This document shows positions 37,401 to 49,798 of a stretch of DNA of 64,000 bases, one piece after another. Source of the DNA: Callipepla californica brunnescens (Eukaryota > Chordata > Aves > Galliformes > Odontophoridae); the NCBI GenBank assembly GCA_023055505.1, contig JALIRH010000013.1:9548001-9612000 (forward strand), in the 5' to 3' direction. Under the pieces are notes generated by a model. The model saw only the letters and a list, made by a program, of their open reading frames with translations, did not search any database and was not told where the DNA came from. The translations under genes were made by a program, and so were the position numbers. How positions within the stretch are numbered: position 1 is the stretch's first letter; each line of letters starts with the position of its first letter.

Positions 37401-37704
37401 TGCTGAAATAACCTCTCTAACTTTCTTCTCTTACCCTTTCGATTCTTCACTAAAACAAATTAAGTCACTGAACCCAAAAATAACAATCTACATTTGGAAA
37501 GCAATTCCTCAGAGACTTTTCATCATTACGAAAAATTTAATGAATGAAGTTTTCGCGTGCAGCAGAAATGAAGCCAAAGAGAAAGCCTGTGTCATTGCCA
37601 TTTGTCAGTCAGGAAGAAAGGCAGGAAATATATGTGAGGCATTTCAGATGGTGCTAATACACCAAGTAAAAATAAATAAATAAAAAGTTAGTTGTCAGTT
37701 TTGA
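34461..37704. other. AT-rich noncoding stretch, purine-rich near the end
   Basis: No gene is recognised. Open frames of 129 codons (minus 36457-36846) and 128 codons (plus 37297-37683) have no recognisable domain. An (AAC)n tract lies at 34782-34817. A strongly purine-rich plus strand runs from about 36930 to 37150 (AGAGAGAGGACAAAGGAAAA and similar). Confidence 0.55.
34782..34817. repeat. (AAC)n microsatellite with A-rich flank
   Basis: AAAAAAACAAAAAACAACAA, then further CAA units with one T interruption. Confidence 0.9.
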
Positions 37705-38606
37705 TCGGATGTATTAGAGAAAGGGAAACATCACTGCCATGTTCAAGAAAGGGAGAATGGAAGACTTGGGGGGCTATGGACTGGTGTGCCCCACCTACTG
37801 TGCCTATCAAGATCATAGAGCAAATCCTTCTGGAACTAAAGTTAAGACACATGTCAGAGGAGGAGGTGATCCAAAACATCCAGTACAGCTTCACCATGCC
37901 TGAACAATCTGGTGGCCTTCTATAATGGAGTGACAGCATCAGTGGACAAAGGAAGAGCAACAAATGTCATCTACATGCACTTCTTGAAGGCCATTGACAT
38001 GGTCCCACCACATATCCTTATCTCTAAATTGGAGAACAAATAAAGGACTGATTGGATGGTTGCAGCCAGAGGACTGTTGTCAGTGGCTTCATGTCTTCCA
38101 GTGTACAAGTGTTGTCCCCCAGGGGATTGTCTTGGGGACAATGCACTTTGATAATACCTTTGATAAATATGAGTCAGGCAGTCGTACTGAGTACTCTCAG
38201 AAAGTATGTAGACAATGCCAAGCTGAGCAGCACAGTTGACACCATAAAAGGGATGCCATCTGAAGGGACCTGAATAGACTCAAAAAGTAGGCCCACAAAA
38301 ACCTAATGAGGTTCAACAAGTCCAAGTGCAAGGTGCTGTGCTTGGGTCAAGGAAATCCCAGGTATGTGTACAGACTGGGAGAAGAACTCAGAAAGAGCAG
38401 CCCCATCAAGAAGGATCTGAGGGTACTGGTGGATGAAAAGCCAGACGAGAGCCAAAAAGCTATGATGTCCCATCCCTGGAGGTGCTCAAGGCCAGGTTGG
38501 ACAGGGACATGAGCAGGCTGATCTGGTGGGGGGCAGCCAGCCCATGGCAGGGGTTGTGACTGATAGGCTTTAAGATCCCTTCCAACTCAAGCTCTTCTAT
38601 GATTCT
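37705..38606 (+). mobile_element. CR1 LINE, RT domain plus 3' end with internal deletion
   Basis: This is the longest CR1 copy in the window (about 0.9 kb, plus strand). It covers the RT palm region and the 3' terminus, ending GCTCTTCTATGATTCT. Near 38462 the coding sequence jumps directly from the end of the RT palm/thumb boundary (frame ...[11 protein letters not shown]) into the 3' UTR (CCATCCCTGGAGGTGCTCAA onward). The ~0.5 kb that encodes the ORF2 C-terminus, present in the 8-kb copy, is thus missing. The 5' end is truncated within RT. The 3' UTR contains GGTGGGGGGCAGCCAGCCC, a subfamily marker different from the 8-kb copy. Confidence 0.93.
37721..38462 (+). pseudogene. CR1 ORF2 reverse transcriptase remnant with mutated catalytic sites
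   Basis: RT similarity extends across several frames. [20 protein letters not shown] (around 37811-37875) matches the fingers region. Motif A appears as [12 protein letters not shown] (37972-38007), where CR1 usually has an aspartate at the H position. Motif B is VVPQGIVLG (about 38113-38139). Motif C is YVDNAKLSS (about 38208-38234), where the second aspartate of the usual DD pair is [21 protein letters not shown] (38306-38365) is the region after motif C. The frame changes at least three times, and a stop follows KLENK near 38041. Two catalytic aspartates are lost, so the copy is dead as well as truncated. Confidence 0.9.
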
Positions 38607-39383
38607 CAGTGAAGGTAACAAGCCTGCTACACTAAAAATACTGGACCTTTTAGCATCTGCATTAATCAAAAGTTTCCATCAGATCTGTATATTAGAAAAT
38701 GAGCATAAACAATAGCACAGCATTTATATATTCCCACCACATACTCACCTAGTCTATGGCAGTAATTTCATGTGCCCATTATTATCCTTCTTAAAATTCT
38801 ATTTATAATTATATGTTACATTAAATCCCTCTGATCTTCTCATTTTGCCTAAACTACTTCCACTTTTAATCCAACATAGGTACTACACTACTGTGCATTA
38901 TTAGTAAAGGCATAAAGATGTACACAGAGACATCACTTTCAATGCACATGTAGAATGCATGCGTGCATGTGTAACTGTAAACACAAAATTGGAAAATCTG
39001 AGTTACAGTGTATTTGTGTTCACAGAAAAGCAGCTGTGCTCATTAAAAATAATCAGCTATTTGAAAATTACTAGTATTGTTCGACATAGCTAGAATAGTC
39101 TTTGAAGCATGCAAGAAGTGGGTGTAAATTGCTATTAGATCACTTTGTAGTCAATTTGCATACCAAAAATGACAGAATGAAATGAAGTTGAATTCATCAT
39201 TCTCTTTTACATTAGGATTTATTATCCCCTTATACCCACCTGAGGAAGAGCACATATTAAATTTAATTGACTTGTTATTAGACAAATCAATAGTTTTTTT
39301 CTTTACGCCCCTCATTTCACTTTTAACTTGAATACACACACCTGTCAAATACCAAAATACCATAGTTAAACAAGCTCTGATGG

Positions 39384-39406
39384 AAAAAAAAAAAAAAAAA
39401 AAAAAA
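39384..39406. repeat. A23 homopolymer
   Basis: Twenty-three uninterrupted A, the longest homopolymer in the window. No processed gene copy is recognisable immediately upstream. Confidence 0.95.
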
Positions 39407-42400
39407 GTATAAATGCATCAGGAGATCTTAGAAAACCAGCTATTCAAGCATCAATACTGGAGAGTGTGCAACTGGACAGATTTTTAAGCAGCTATTCTTT
39501 TATACTGTAATTGCATTAGACAAATTGCTCTAGTTCACACTGTAGAAGTAGGAGCGTTGACTCTGCAGGACTGAGCTGCTTTGCCAAGCAGTAGCAGAGA
39601 GAAAACCAGCTTTTGTCTCATTTACCTGAATTCACCCAGCACAAGCCTCTCAGCTCTTGAACATCAGTAAGCTGATCAGTGACCATCAGGTGGAGGAAAC
39701 TCATTTTCAGATTTCCACACAGCTGAGATGTAAGCAAAATTTCATTTCTTGGTACAAAATGCAGAGGTAGCAATCATCCTGGTATGCAACTTCTGAAAGA
39801 AAATACTCACTGAGTGGGCAAAGCTACTGAAATGGTTACAGTTCTTGAAGGGTTTGCTCCTTGCTGGCTGCAGTCAGTACCTAGCTGTGTTTGCATTCCT
39901 CCATGGGAATACAGATTAGAGAAGGGAGAAGAGAGGAAAACAAAGCATGCACTTGAGGCATGCTATAGAGGGCCGCCCAGAAAAACACAGAACCAATTCA
40001 TTTGTAGGCATCAAGACAACATAAGGCTACTGATTCATTTCCTCAACAGGGAATAGACCAGATGACTGTGTGTGGAACCGTAGTAAGAGAAGAAACCTCT
40101 GAAAACCTTTGCAGGAAAAGTCTGCAAGTCCCACACCCAGGTATGGTGAGCCAGCCATACACTGCATGTAGAAATATACATAGATTGCTGTGATCTGTCA
40201 ATCTATGATGCTCCCACAGCTCTTCGAACAAAATACTGGTATTGGTTTCATGATAATTTATCATAAGAGAAACAGTTGTAATGCTTATATTATTAACTAT
40301 GCCTGTTAAATAAAGCTGAAAGCCAAAAGAATAATGATAAATGCTGATTTCTGCGTATGTAAACATATACTTTCAGGATTTTATGTAGTGCTGCCTGTTT
40401 TGAGATTACCATTCAACTGAAATTCCTTAACACATAATTTGCTAAAACACATAATGAGAAGCAAATGCTTACTAGATTAGACCTATGTCCAATTTTGCAC
40501 CATATCTCTTTCAGTTTAGCCATTAAAATTGTTATAAAACAAACAAAAAAATGATTGATTGTAACATTGTTATTTAAAGGTACTCCTGTGCCATTTGCTC
40601 ATCAGATCAACTTGTTAACTTCCTATAGACTTGTCACCTTGTCAGTCCAGGTAGAACTTTGCAGCAAAATGTAGGCTCTCATGTAAATATTTGCAATGAA
40701 TACAAATATAATCATTTGCATTTATGTCAGTACAACCTATGAATTCAGAGCTTGTAAGTCATCAGAAATCCAACGCAATGACTGTCAATGCAGGGACAAG
40801 AGGAAATGTTTAATTAGAGCCCTGACTGACTGACAGTGCTTACGTTGTGATTTTTGATTAATCTGGAATGTTCATGAAGGCTGTGGTGGTTCTTCTCCCT
40901 GCCCAACACTGGTGGAAGCCAGCAGGCAGAAAAGGCTAAAGCTTACCTCACAAAAGGCAAGCTAGCAAATATTGGGAAAAAAGATCCTGTGAACAACGAA
41001 AAACTGTCAAGCAGTTAACTTTGTAATACTTCTACTTGAATTAAGGAAGCTGGGCTGAACTAAAAAACCGTAAACACTGTACTCATGCCTTGCAGGGAGT
41101 CTACATTTAGGAAATGATTCAAAGCTCTCAGAAGTGACATATCATCAGTGCCTCTCAGTGTCTATTTTATCTATACTGCAGTAGTCCACAGGTGCCCTAA
41201 CATAGATGCAGTCCCATTTTATTGCAAGTAAGAATAACTACTTCCTTTGAAAAACTAACACTGCCAATAAGCAGCTTGTGGCATCATCCTTGCTTAATTG
41301 TTTTAGAGCACTGTGAGCATTGCTAATGGCTTCATAAAAGTTAAGAATACTCCAAAACCATTTTAAAAACCCCTGACTAATTTTCTGCAAACAATTTTTT
41401 GAATGAACGAACTATCAAGCACTGACAAAATTTTTAATAAACAAATTCACAGATCCGCAAAAGCTGGGCTGTCTCCAATTTTCTGCAAAATTAGATGACT
41501 GCTAACCATTTTTCTTTGCTCATAGCACCATATTCTGTACAATTACTTGTAAAATTATTAGTCTTGATTTTAGCTTTCTTGGGTTGCTTCTGTGACAAGT
41601 TCTTAACTATGATTTCAGCAATTACCCTTTTATAGCTTTTATTTGATTATGCTGACATAAAAGTAAACTGTTAGTAATTGCTCCTCTGTCAGGACTTAAA
41701 TCAGGATGAACAGCCAGTGGGATCAAATCATTCTGAGCTCATCCCTACAGAAGCAGACCCACTCTGCTCCTACATCTCCATACAGTTGTTCATGTTGGCA
41801 GTGGGAGGCCTCCAGCACAAAGCAATATTTTCAGCTTGGGGTTTTCCAGCTTCTCACCGGTGGAGGTTTACATGTGCATGGAAGTGCTTCGAGCAGAAAC
41901 AAAGTTGTTTCACTCATCTGTCTGAATACCCAAATGACCAAACTTTGTTTGATGCTTCATTCAGTTCAAGATTGCTAATCTCTAAGAATGGCAATTTAGG
42001 TAATTTTGGGCTAGGCTATGTGTTGTTTTGGGCCAAACTTCACTACCATCTTTGAAGTAAAGAAACATACAGAGAACTGTTAGAGGAAAAACATGAATAT
42101 TTTTGATTCTACAAATACACCCCAATAACCTCCTCTCCATAGAGAGAGACACTACTACAGTTGTAAACTCTACACTAGTATAAAAAATTAAAAATGCATC
42201 ATGTTTTTGCCAGACACCTATTCATTCTGTTACAATATCTTCTACATCCCACAATACTGATGGCTAGATTCATCATAGATGGCATATAACCAACAAATTG
42301 AAGCTTTATGCTGTGACCTGTGTGTTGGACAATGTCATAAAAAACAACTTATTAAAAAAATGGAATTAAAAAGTAGGGAAAAACTAAACTAATGGCTCTG

Positions 42401-45400
42401 ATTTTATACTGCAGATACTTGCTCGTCCCTTCTTTTTGTCATCCCGATCTCCTTCCACCTTCAATTCTTTGCTGTCATTATTTTAAGACATATTTTTACA
42501 TTGCTGAAGGGAAATTTTGACACTAGCGTTAGAAAGTTGGAAAGCAATTAACATTTCAAATTTCATAAAGTACACGATCCCTTCACATTTCAACCAGTTC
42601 CTGTGGTGCAACTGTAATGTTATCACTTTTTCGGAATGGAGATACATCTACTGTTTACAAATACAGAAGGGACTGTGGTTAGGAGATAAGTAATTTCTGA
42701 CAGGAATCTTACAGTTGGCCTAATTTTAGACCTAACTCTAAAACAACAATGCTGTAATATTTCTTGGATTGTTTAGATTTTATATAACATAACCAGAAGA
42801 CCAAAATAATAACCCAGAAAATAGCATGAGTATTACTTTTCTTCCTTTTGAATTGCATTTAATGATTCTGCTACATGCTGAAGGATACTGTTAATTATTT
42901 GTTTTACTTTTGAATTAATTGCTAAATCACTTACACACACTTTGAAAGGACTAATCTAGTGAGGCTGCCTCTAAATAGTAGTTAAAACAGCTCTCTGTGT
43001 GAAGTCCAAGTAGTATGGTGTCAAAATACAATAGCAAATATTTCAGTGCACAGCTGGATTAGAGTGACAGAAATCCAAAATCAAACTGAAAGATCCTAAC
43101 TGACATAGCATTACTGCACCAATCTGAGTAGGTTTGTTTACTGGTTTAACTGCTGGATGTATAATTTCTATAATTAGAGCCTGATCGGATAAGCAACATT
43201 GCAATGCAGCTGCAACACCCTAAAGAAATTTTAGACAGGCTATTAAAGAATGATTTATGAAGCAGGCTTTTGTTCAACCAAGTGATTATAATTTAATAGC
43301 ACTGCCTATTTAGTGTTGAACTGGACATAACCAAGAAAAGAAGCAACAAATAAACAACAAAAGGAAAGCATTATGCTATCTCCTGCACCAGACCTGTGTA
43401 AAATAGTGGCACAGTAAAGCAGTGGCATGATAAAGGGACCAAAAAAATTCTGCCTTGCATTTTAGGCAATTTCTCACTCAAAATATTGTGCTGAACTGCT
43501 GAAACAGATTATTTTTCCATTTGAATAAAGGAAAGCTGCAATATGCTGCCTAGTAGAAACTTGGAAGTGCTTCTGGCAGCAAAGGAAAGGGAGAAGGAAT
43601 AGCCCTTGGGAAGGGGCAATTCTACTTTAAACAGCATTTTTTGAAGGGTTTAGGAAAAACAAAGGATGGGGAAAATTGAAAGAGGAAAAAATATTTAAAG
43701 CACCTTCAAGTTGATGGTAACATTTTTTTTCTCCCTATGCAAACATTCTTAAAAAGTGATGTCCTGTCTGCTGTCAGACAAGTCTGTAAACTGATCCCCA
43801 TTAACCTTAATGAGAGCTGGGTTGTGTCTGCAGGTGCTGTTTGACCATTAGTACACATTTCCGTTGGGAAGAAAACTCATACATGTTCTCATAACAGCGA
43901 ATTATGGCAAGTTCGTTTAATGTGACATTGGTGGCAGGGCTGTTGTTTTTTCACTCAGCAGGAGAGCCATGATAAGTGTCAAATAAATATTTAGGTTCAA
44001 CATAAATATACCCTGTTCATCAGTAGATAGATTAGAAGTACAGATTTTAATTGAATATACATTACTGTAAATGAACAGCAAAACTTGCACCTTTACAGGA
44101 TGCACTCTGAGCAAGTACTCAGTAAGACCCTCAAGAACAAGGTCTATGCAAAGGTATATTCAGAAGCCATTGGAACAGTCCCAGCAAACAGTACTTCACA
44201 GTAATGAGAAGATATCTGGACCACTCCAGCTCTCTGCAGTACAATATAGATTGTCCCTGGAGTGCCAGAAATAAAACAAAAGATACACAAAATAGGCAAG
44301 CAACAGTGGGAAATTCAGAGCATAACTTCAGAAATATTGTCTTTATATTTTTATGATAAGTATGCTATTTGTTGAATCTTATCATTTGTCTTCTCCATTT
44401 CCTGGTCTCAGAATTTTCTCATTTCTTGTACATAATGCAGGCTTTTAGGAATGACTGAACATCATTATCCAAGCCGAGCTAAGAGAATTATTCTGTACTT
44501 CACAAAACCGAAGATGGGCATTAGGGGAGTAAAGAGAAGCTAGCACTATTTGTGGTGACAGAGATAACGAAGTGTGGCATTTGTGATGTGAAGACGCATG
44601 AAAACTGCACAGGCAAATAAAGGTTTGATAAGATGGTCTTGGTGAACATGCTAAGGAAAATTAGAAAGTGCCCTAAAGGGGAATCTGACTCGTGAATTTC
44701 ATCAAGGAGAGACAGAGAGGAAATGATGCTTTCAGAAATGCCAAAGTTGAGAGAAAGGTGCCAGTATTCAAATAGAAGATGAAGGTTAGAGCATCTTAAT
44801 AGAGCAAAACAAGTGCAAAAGAAACAGCAGTAATGTTATGATGCAAGGTGGACTTTAAGAGAAGAAAGGAAGGGCACTGGTTTGAAACCTTTACAGCAGT
44901 TAAGAGAGTTTGGATGATTGAAAGTAAACAACAGTGGACTGTGGCCCAGTTTCAGGAAAAAACGTGGAAAATAAAATTTACTCATGGAGCAAGGACTGGA
45001 AAACTGATGGTAGTCAAACAAAAGTGGAGAAATTAAAAACGTATGAGCCAGATAAACTGCTGCTTATACTTGATATAGCATACTAGTAAGAAAATATCAG
45101 ATCCATGTTTCTGCCTGCCTCTGGCATCAGCATATGTTGCTGTCCCACAGGTCTGAGCCTGAGATGACAGCTCCTGTAGGAATCATAGTGGAACACAGCA
45201 GAAGAGTAATTCACAGACTGTTGCTCTATTCCCAGAAGTAGTATTTTATATCAGAAATATTTCTAGAAGTTCATAACAGAGAACTCAGAGTATACCACTC
45301 TCTCTGTAGGGAAGAAGGGATTCTACGTTCAGGTAGCTAAATAGGTCAATACCGTAGAGGTAAAGTAAAATATGTTGTGGTTTAGGAACATAATGAAACA

Positions 45401-45893
45401 ACCTGCCATTGTTCCAAGTGTGCAGATGAAAGACAATGGTAATTCTTTTCAGGGATCTTTAAGGGTAAATAAACTCATCATAGAAACTTCTGATGAACTG
45501 ACTTTTGGAATTTTAGATCTATTTCTCAAAATACCTTTGAGACATGTACTGCTTTATCTCTTGTTTTGCAGATAGGCAATTTCTCTCCAGCATTGTTATT
45601 CTTTCAATTTAATCATATAATTATTGCAGTCTTTTTGATTTCCTCAACTTCAAATGAGAGACAATTACTCCTGTTCTCAAAGTCTTTGAATGGCACTTTT
45701 AACATAAATTAAACCCTTCAGTTATACAAAACTCAACACTTTAAGCAAAAAATATGGATTCACACTATGTGAATGAAGAAAAAAGAAAACATGCTGATAT
45801 TGAGAGACACCCATACACGTAACCACAAGTTCACATATCACAGAAAAGCTTGAGAAAACAGCCTAGCAAAGAAAAAAAATTAAAATAATAATT

Positions 45894-45961
45894 AAAAAAA
45901 AAAAAAGCTGTATTACTGCAAGTTTTACTGGCAAGAAAATTTACAAAAAAAAAAAAAAAAA
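45894..45961. repeat. Paired A-tracts (A13 and A17)
   Basis: A13 at 45894-45906 and A17 at 45945-45961 are separated by 38 bases of non-repetitive sequence. Confidence 0.9.
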
Positions 45962-47004
45962 GAACATCTGTGTTATCTAGCTGCTTTGTCATTAGAATTT
46001 TAACCTTTGAAGTATCTGACATATCTTGGGTTATGGCAATTTTTATTTGAGATAACACTAAAAATGACTGAAATAAAATATTGAGAAAAGCACCTAGACT
46101 TTTTGGAAAGCCAATGTAAACTGATTTGCTATTCTATATACATAAATTCTTCATGACAGACCTAGGTCTTTTGAATAGCAACCTCTTGTCCCTTCACAAA
46201 CACACAATTTCTTAATCATACTTACAAGCCTGTGAATGCCCAGGACTCCTTTAGCTCCTCACACCGCATTGATTTGCTCAGAAAATATGTATGAAACAGG
46301 AAAAAATATCAGAAATCATTTCTGTGGCCACACAGCAGCCACAACCCAGCTGCTGTTACACCAACGTAAAAGAGTGCTGTAAGGTATCTACCTAATGTTT
46401 AGTATGGAAGTCATACATCAGAACACTATTTATGCACAGTAATTCCTAATCTATGTACCTGCAGTAGGATGTTGTCTTCTGGTACAATCATCCAGCAGAC
46501 AAAGACCTCCTTACTGTACTCAGAGCTCAGGCAACTGCTTCAGGAGCACAAACACTTAAATCTTAAGGACATGTATACCCACTCTGCTGAAGCAAGTTCC
46601 TCCATCAGGTGGGGATGCTGATGGAAGAAAACAGTACAGCGCTCTCACTGTGTAACACTCCTTTGAAGGCTCTGAGGCTTCGCTGGTGTAAGTTGGGAAC
46701 AGAACTTCAGACTGGCTTTTATCTATATTTTTTAAGGGACTCCTTCTAATGAGTGTAGACAGACTTCAGATAGTGCCTCAAATCTGCGAGCAGACAACAA
46801 AATAAAATAAACTTGCTTTCATCCAAAAAAAATCCATCCAGTAAAACCACTTTGAAGTGTATTTATAGAGACAAGGACTGTAGGTACCTGTTATATATAA
46901 GGCTTCTCTATAAAGCTTGCTGGAACTTGCAAGTGCCAGACTACATTAAAGACAAATAGTCTATAAAAATGATTTTCATTTTATTCCATTTTGAAATAAT
47001 TAAC

Positions 47005-47024
47005 TCAACAACAACAACAAAAAA
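47005..47024. repeat. (CAA)n microsatellite
   Basis: Five CAA units (CAACAACAACAACAA) are followed by a short A run. Confidence 0.85.
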
Positions 47025-48203
47025 GAATAAAATGAAATTCAGAAATTCAGATAATGAAAGATGAGGTTATCAACAAAAATAAACCACAGTAGGATGGGAT
47101 TTTTTTCTTTTAATCTTCTCAGTGAAGAAATACCAACACTACCTTGTGTAACCCCCTCAGAGTGGCTGAGGCAGACAACATTAGAATTGTTTTCTGGAGT
47201 CACTGCAGCAGCCCTTAGACATTCCCAGCAGTGCCATGACAGGGCCAGAGAGATCATTTTTAATGACTGTACAACCAGAAATGCTTTGCATGATCTATGT
47301 CTTATAATTGCTCTTGTTCCCAGAGAACAGAACAAAGTTTTACAGTGCACAGTAGGGGACTGAAAAGATTCTCTTTAGAAAACTTGTAATGTAAATACAT
47401 GACAACAAGGCCTTTGAAACTCATTCAAACATTTGCCTTACACAGTAACATTTCTGCTTCAGTTACAGAAATAGACTCAATGACTTTTTAAAAGGATTTT
47501 TTTAAAAAGCCTCTGATATCCCTTCATCTAGAAAAAAGTCCCATATGTGCAATCCCATGGATGAAATGACACAACAGCGCATATAAACAATGCTCATTAA
47601 ACCAGATGAACAATTATTAAGGAATTCACTGTCCTCTGAGTTCTGCTTAATTATTCTAGCTTTGAAAGCATAAAGCTAGAGGTAAAGTTTTGTCAACAGC
47701 TTGTATGCATGCACAAAAGCCATAATGAGGATGCTTACATTTTCCACTCTTATTTTAATCTTTTAGGCTGTCCTTTAGGCTGCTATGACTGAAAGATCCT
47801 GTTCCACATAGTTGACCCATAGTACCACTGTGACACTTCTTCAGAGAAGAGCTCCAAAGAAAATACTGGATCTGGTTCCTCTGCACATGACTGGCAGCCC
47901 ATTTAAATTAACTCTCTGAAATCTCTGCATAATCCTCTTTGATAGAGAGACACCAAGTTCTCTACCACCCTTTTCCTTTCATCCAAGGAATAAATCCAGA
48001 CCCACAGAAACAAAGAACAAACAAGCCATAGTCTTGCCTGGGTCAAGGACTTGTTAAATAATCTGATTTTCCAGGAGTACTGTAGTGGTACATATTAATT
48101 TAAGCCAGGATGCACTCAGATCTCAGTGAGTATATGGGTTATTCTTTTCTCATGTACGTGGCTCCAATGGCTGAAAACAACACTTTAAGACAATCTACAC
48201 TAC

Positions 48204-48220
48204 TTTTTTTTTTTTTTTTT
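48204..48220. repeat. T17 homopolymer
   Basis: Seventeen uninterrupted T, followed by CCTTTTAG. It lies within a chance open frame (48110-48352), which gains a phenylalanine run from it. Confidence 0.95.
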
Positions 48221-48439
48221 CCTTTTAGTTCTAAAGTGCTTTGGTTTTGGTCATTACTAACAGATGATCAAATCTCCTTCATTTTATTAATGCACTTAGG
48301 ATCCATCCTGATCAAGTGTTATTCTATCCAAAAGGATATTGAAACAGAATAGTTATGAACATGGATATTTAAAAAACTGAGAAAACAAAGTCTCCCAAGG
48401 ATGAAAAAGAAGGGCTATTTGTCCTACAAAAAACAAAGG

Positions 48440-48459
48440 AAAAAAAAAGGGGGGGGGGG
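48440..48459. repeat. A9-G11 homopolymer junction
   Basis: Nine A are followed directly by eleven G, the only long G run in the window. Such tracts are prone to length error in sequencing. Confidence 0.9.
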
Positions 48460-49760
48460 AATTAATGTTATTGTTTATGAATTTATTTGCTTTTGTTAAA
48501 AAGCTTATTGAGTCCTAAATTCAAGTTTCTCTTAGTCAAAAACCATCTCAAAAATCTTGCATTTTTGCACTGATTCGTGTTGCGTGTCAAGTAACTAGGT
48601 TTCTCTTGTGGATTTCACTGATTTTAAATAAGGCCCCATTAACAGTAATCCACTTTTTCTTGTTACAGACTAGAACTTCATTACTAGTTCAAATCATTTT
48701 AGATATATAATGCAAATGTATTTCTTCATTAAAGCTATATCATTTTACTTGGGTTGTATTAATTCCCTCAAAGTTATATCATGCGTCACTTTTGAGATTA
48801 GTGACACTGATTTCAGTGGATTAATCCAGAAAAATACCTGCACTTAATGGAACAATAGTACCATTCCCACTCTGCCCATAAAAAACATAACAACTGTAAA
48901 GACATCTTCCCCGCAATCCCCCCTGTTCCATACATATTTTTTCCCCACATTTAGGTAAATGAATTAGCTGTGTTCATCTTCAAATAAGTGCATGTGTAGT
49001 CTCTGACCCTTCTTCAAGTCTAATTTAATCTATCTTTTTTTCTTAATTTGTTTCAAACTGAACTTTACTTGACCGTAGCTCTGCTGTGATTGAAGCCTTT
49101 ATAAACTGAGTATGATGTTTAATTTCATTTTATCTTAAACTGTTTATTCCTGCAAAGAATACTTCAGTTAATGTTATAGGCATGACATGTTATCTTCCAG
49201 GCCAGTAACTTGCTGCGTATTATTCTGAACACTGAGCGGAGATGCAAGAGCATGTAGCAACTGAGATGCAATATCAGGGAGAAGTAAATTCCTTCATTTC
49301 ATACATAATCCTATTGGAAATGAGTACCATCTACTCCTCTGCAACTTTATGCATCCACAACACTCCGAGAGATTTGCAAAACCTTTACATTATTCACCAC
49401 CAAATCACCCAAAAGCCTCTATTATCACTTGAGAGGCTTCAGAGCCAGCAGAACAGGAGCTAGAACAAAGAATTTCAATATCCTGATTCACACTTGGAAT
49501 CTACACTTTCTGAGATCGCATTCCAAATGATGTTTGAAAGTGAACTGCACAATAAATACCACCCCTCTCAATTTAACTTTGACTTCATGAGAATAACACA
49601 TCAATGAGACAGCAGAGATTTTAATATTATCCCCCAGCTTTCTCTATCTGCAATCCATATTATGTACTGGCAAAGAAGGTGGAAAAAAAAAACAAAACTG
49701 AAAAGGCAAGTTATGTATCAGTGATAAAAACTCTTTCTGGTCATCAAACATTTGATTAAT

Positions 49761-49798
49761 CCCTTCCCTTCCAACCTAAGCCATCCCATGATTCTGTG
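49761..49798 (+). mobile_element. CR1 LINE extreme 3' tail, about 38 bp
   Basis: CCCTTCCCTTCCAACCTAAG followed by 'ccatcccatgattctgtgg' matches the last bases of the CR1 subfamily that ends 'cccttccaacccaagccattctatgattctgtg'. It is either an extreme 5' truncation or a remnant of a decayed copy. Confidence 0.75.

Larger units (their letters stand above)
38607..49760. other. AT-rich noncoding stretch
   Basis: About 11 kb with no recognised gene. Open frames of 125 codons (plus 41678-42055), 107 codons (minus 40043-40366) and 103/100 codons on opposite strands of the same bases (47039-47363) show no known domain. Homopolymers and microsatellites are listed separately. Segments near 43130-43250 and 47575-47780 read like possible conserved noncoding DNA (see findings), but nothing in the sequence proves it. 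Confidence 0.5.

Noticed and set aside
37297..37683. 128-codon plus-strand open frame just upstream of the CR1
   Set aside because: No similarity to CR1 or any family I know. It ends in an AAATAAATAAATAAA tract just before the CR1 starts, and is most likely chance.
39361..39406. Processed pseudogene ending in the A23 tract
   Set aside because: The sequence upstream shows no coding similarity, no polyadenylation-signal context and no flanking duplication that I can see.
41678..42055. 125-codon plus-strand open frame overlapped by a 90-codon frame
   Set aside because: Although somewhat richer in W, C and H than the other frames, it has no motif I can name and no evidence of splicing or conservation in the sequence.
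47039..47363. Opposite-strand pair of ~100-codon frames
   Set aside because: Both strands are open over the same bases, which argues for a chance lack of stops in a slightly GC-richer patch. Neither has a known domain.
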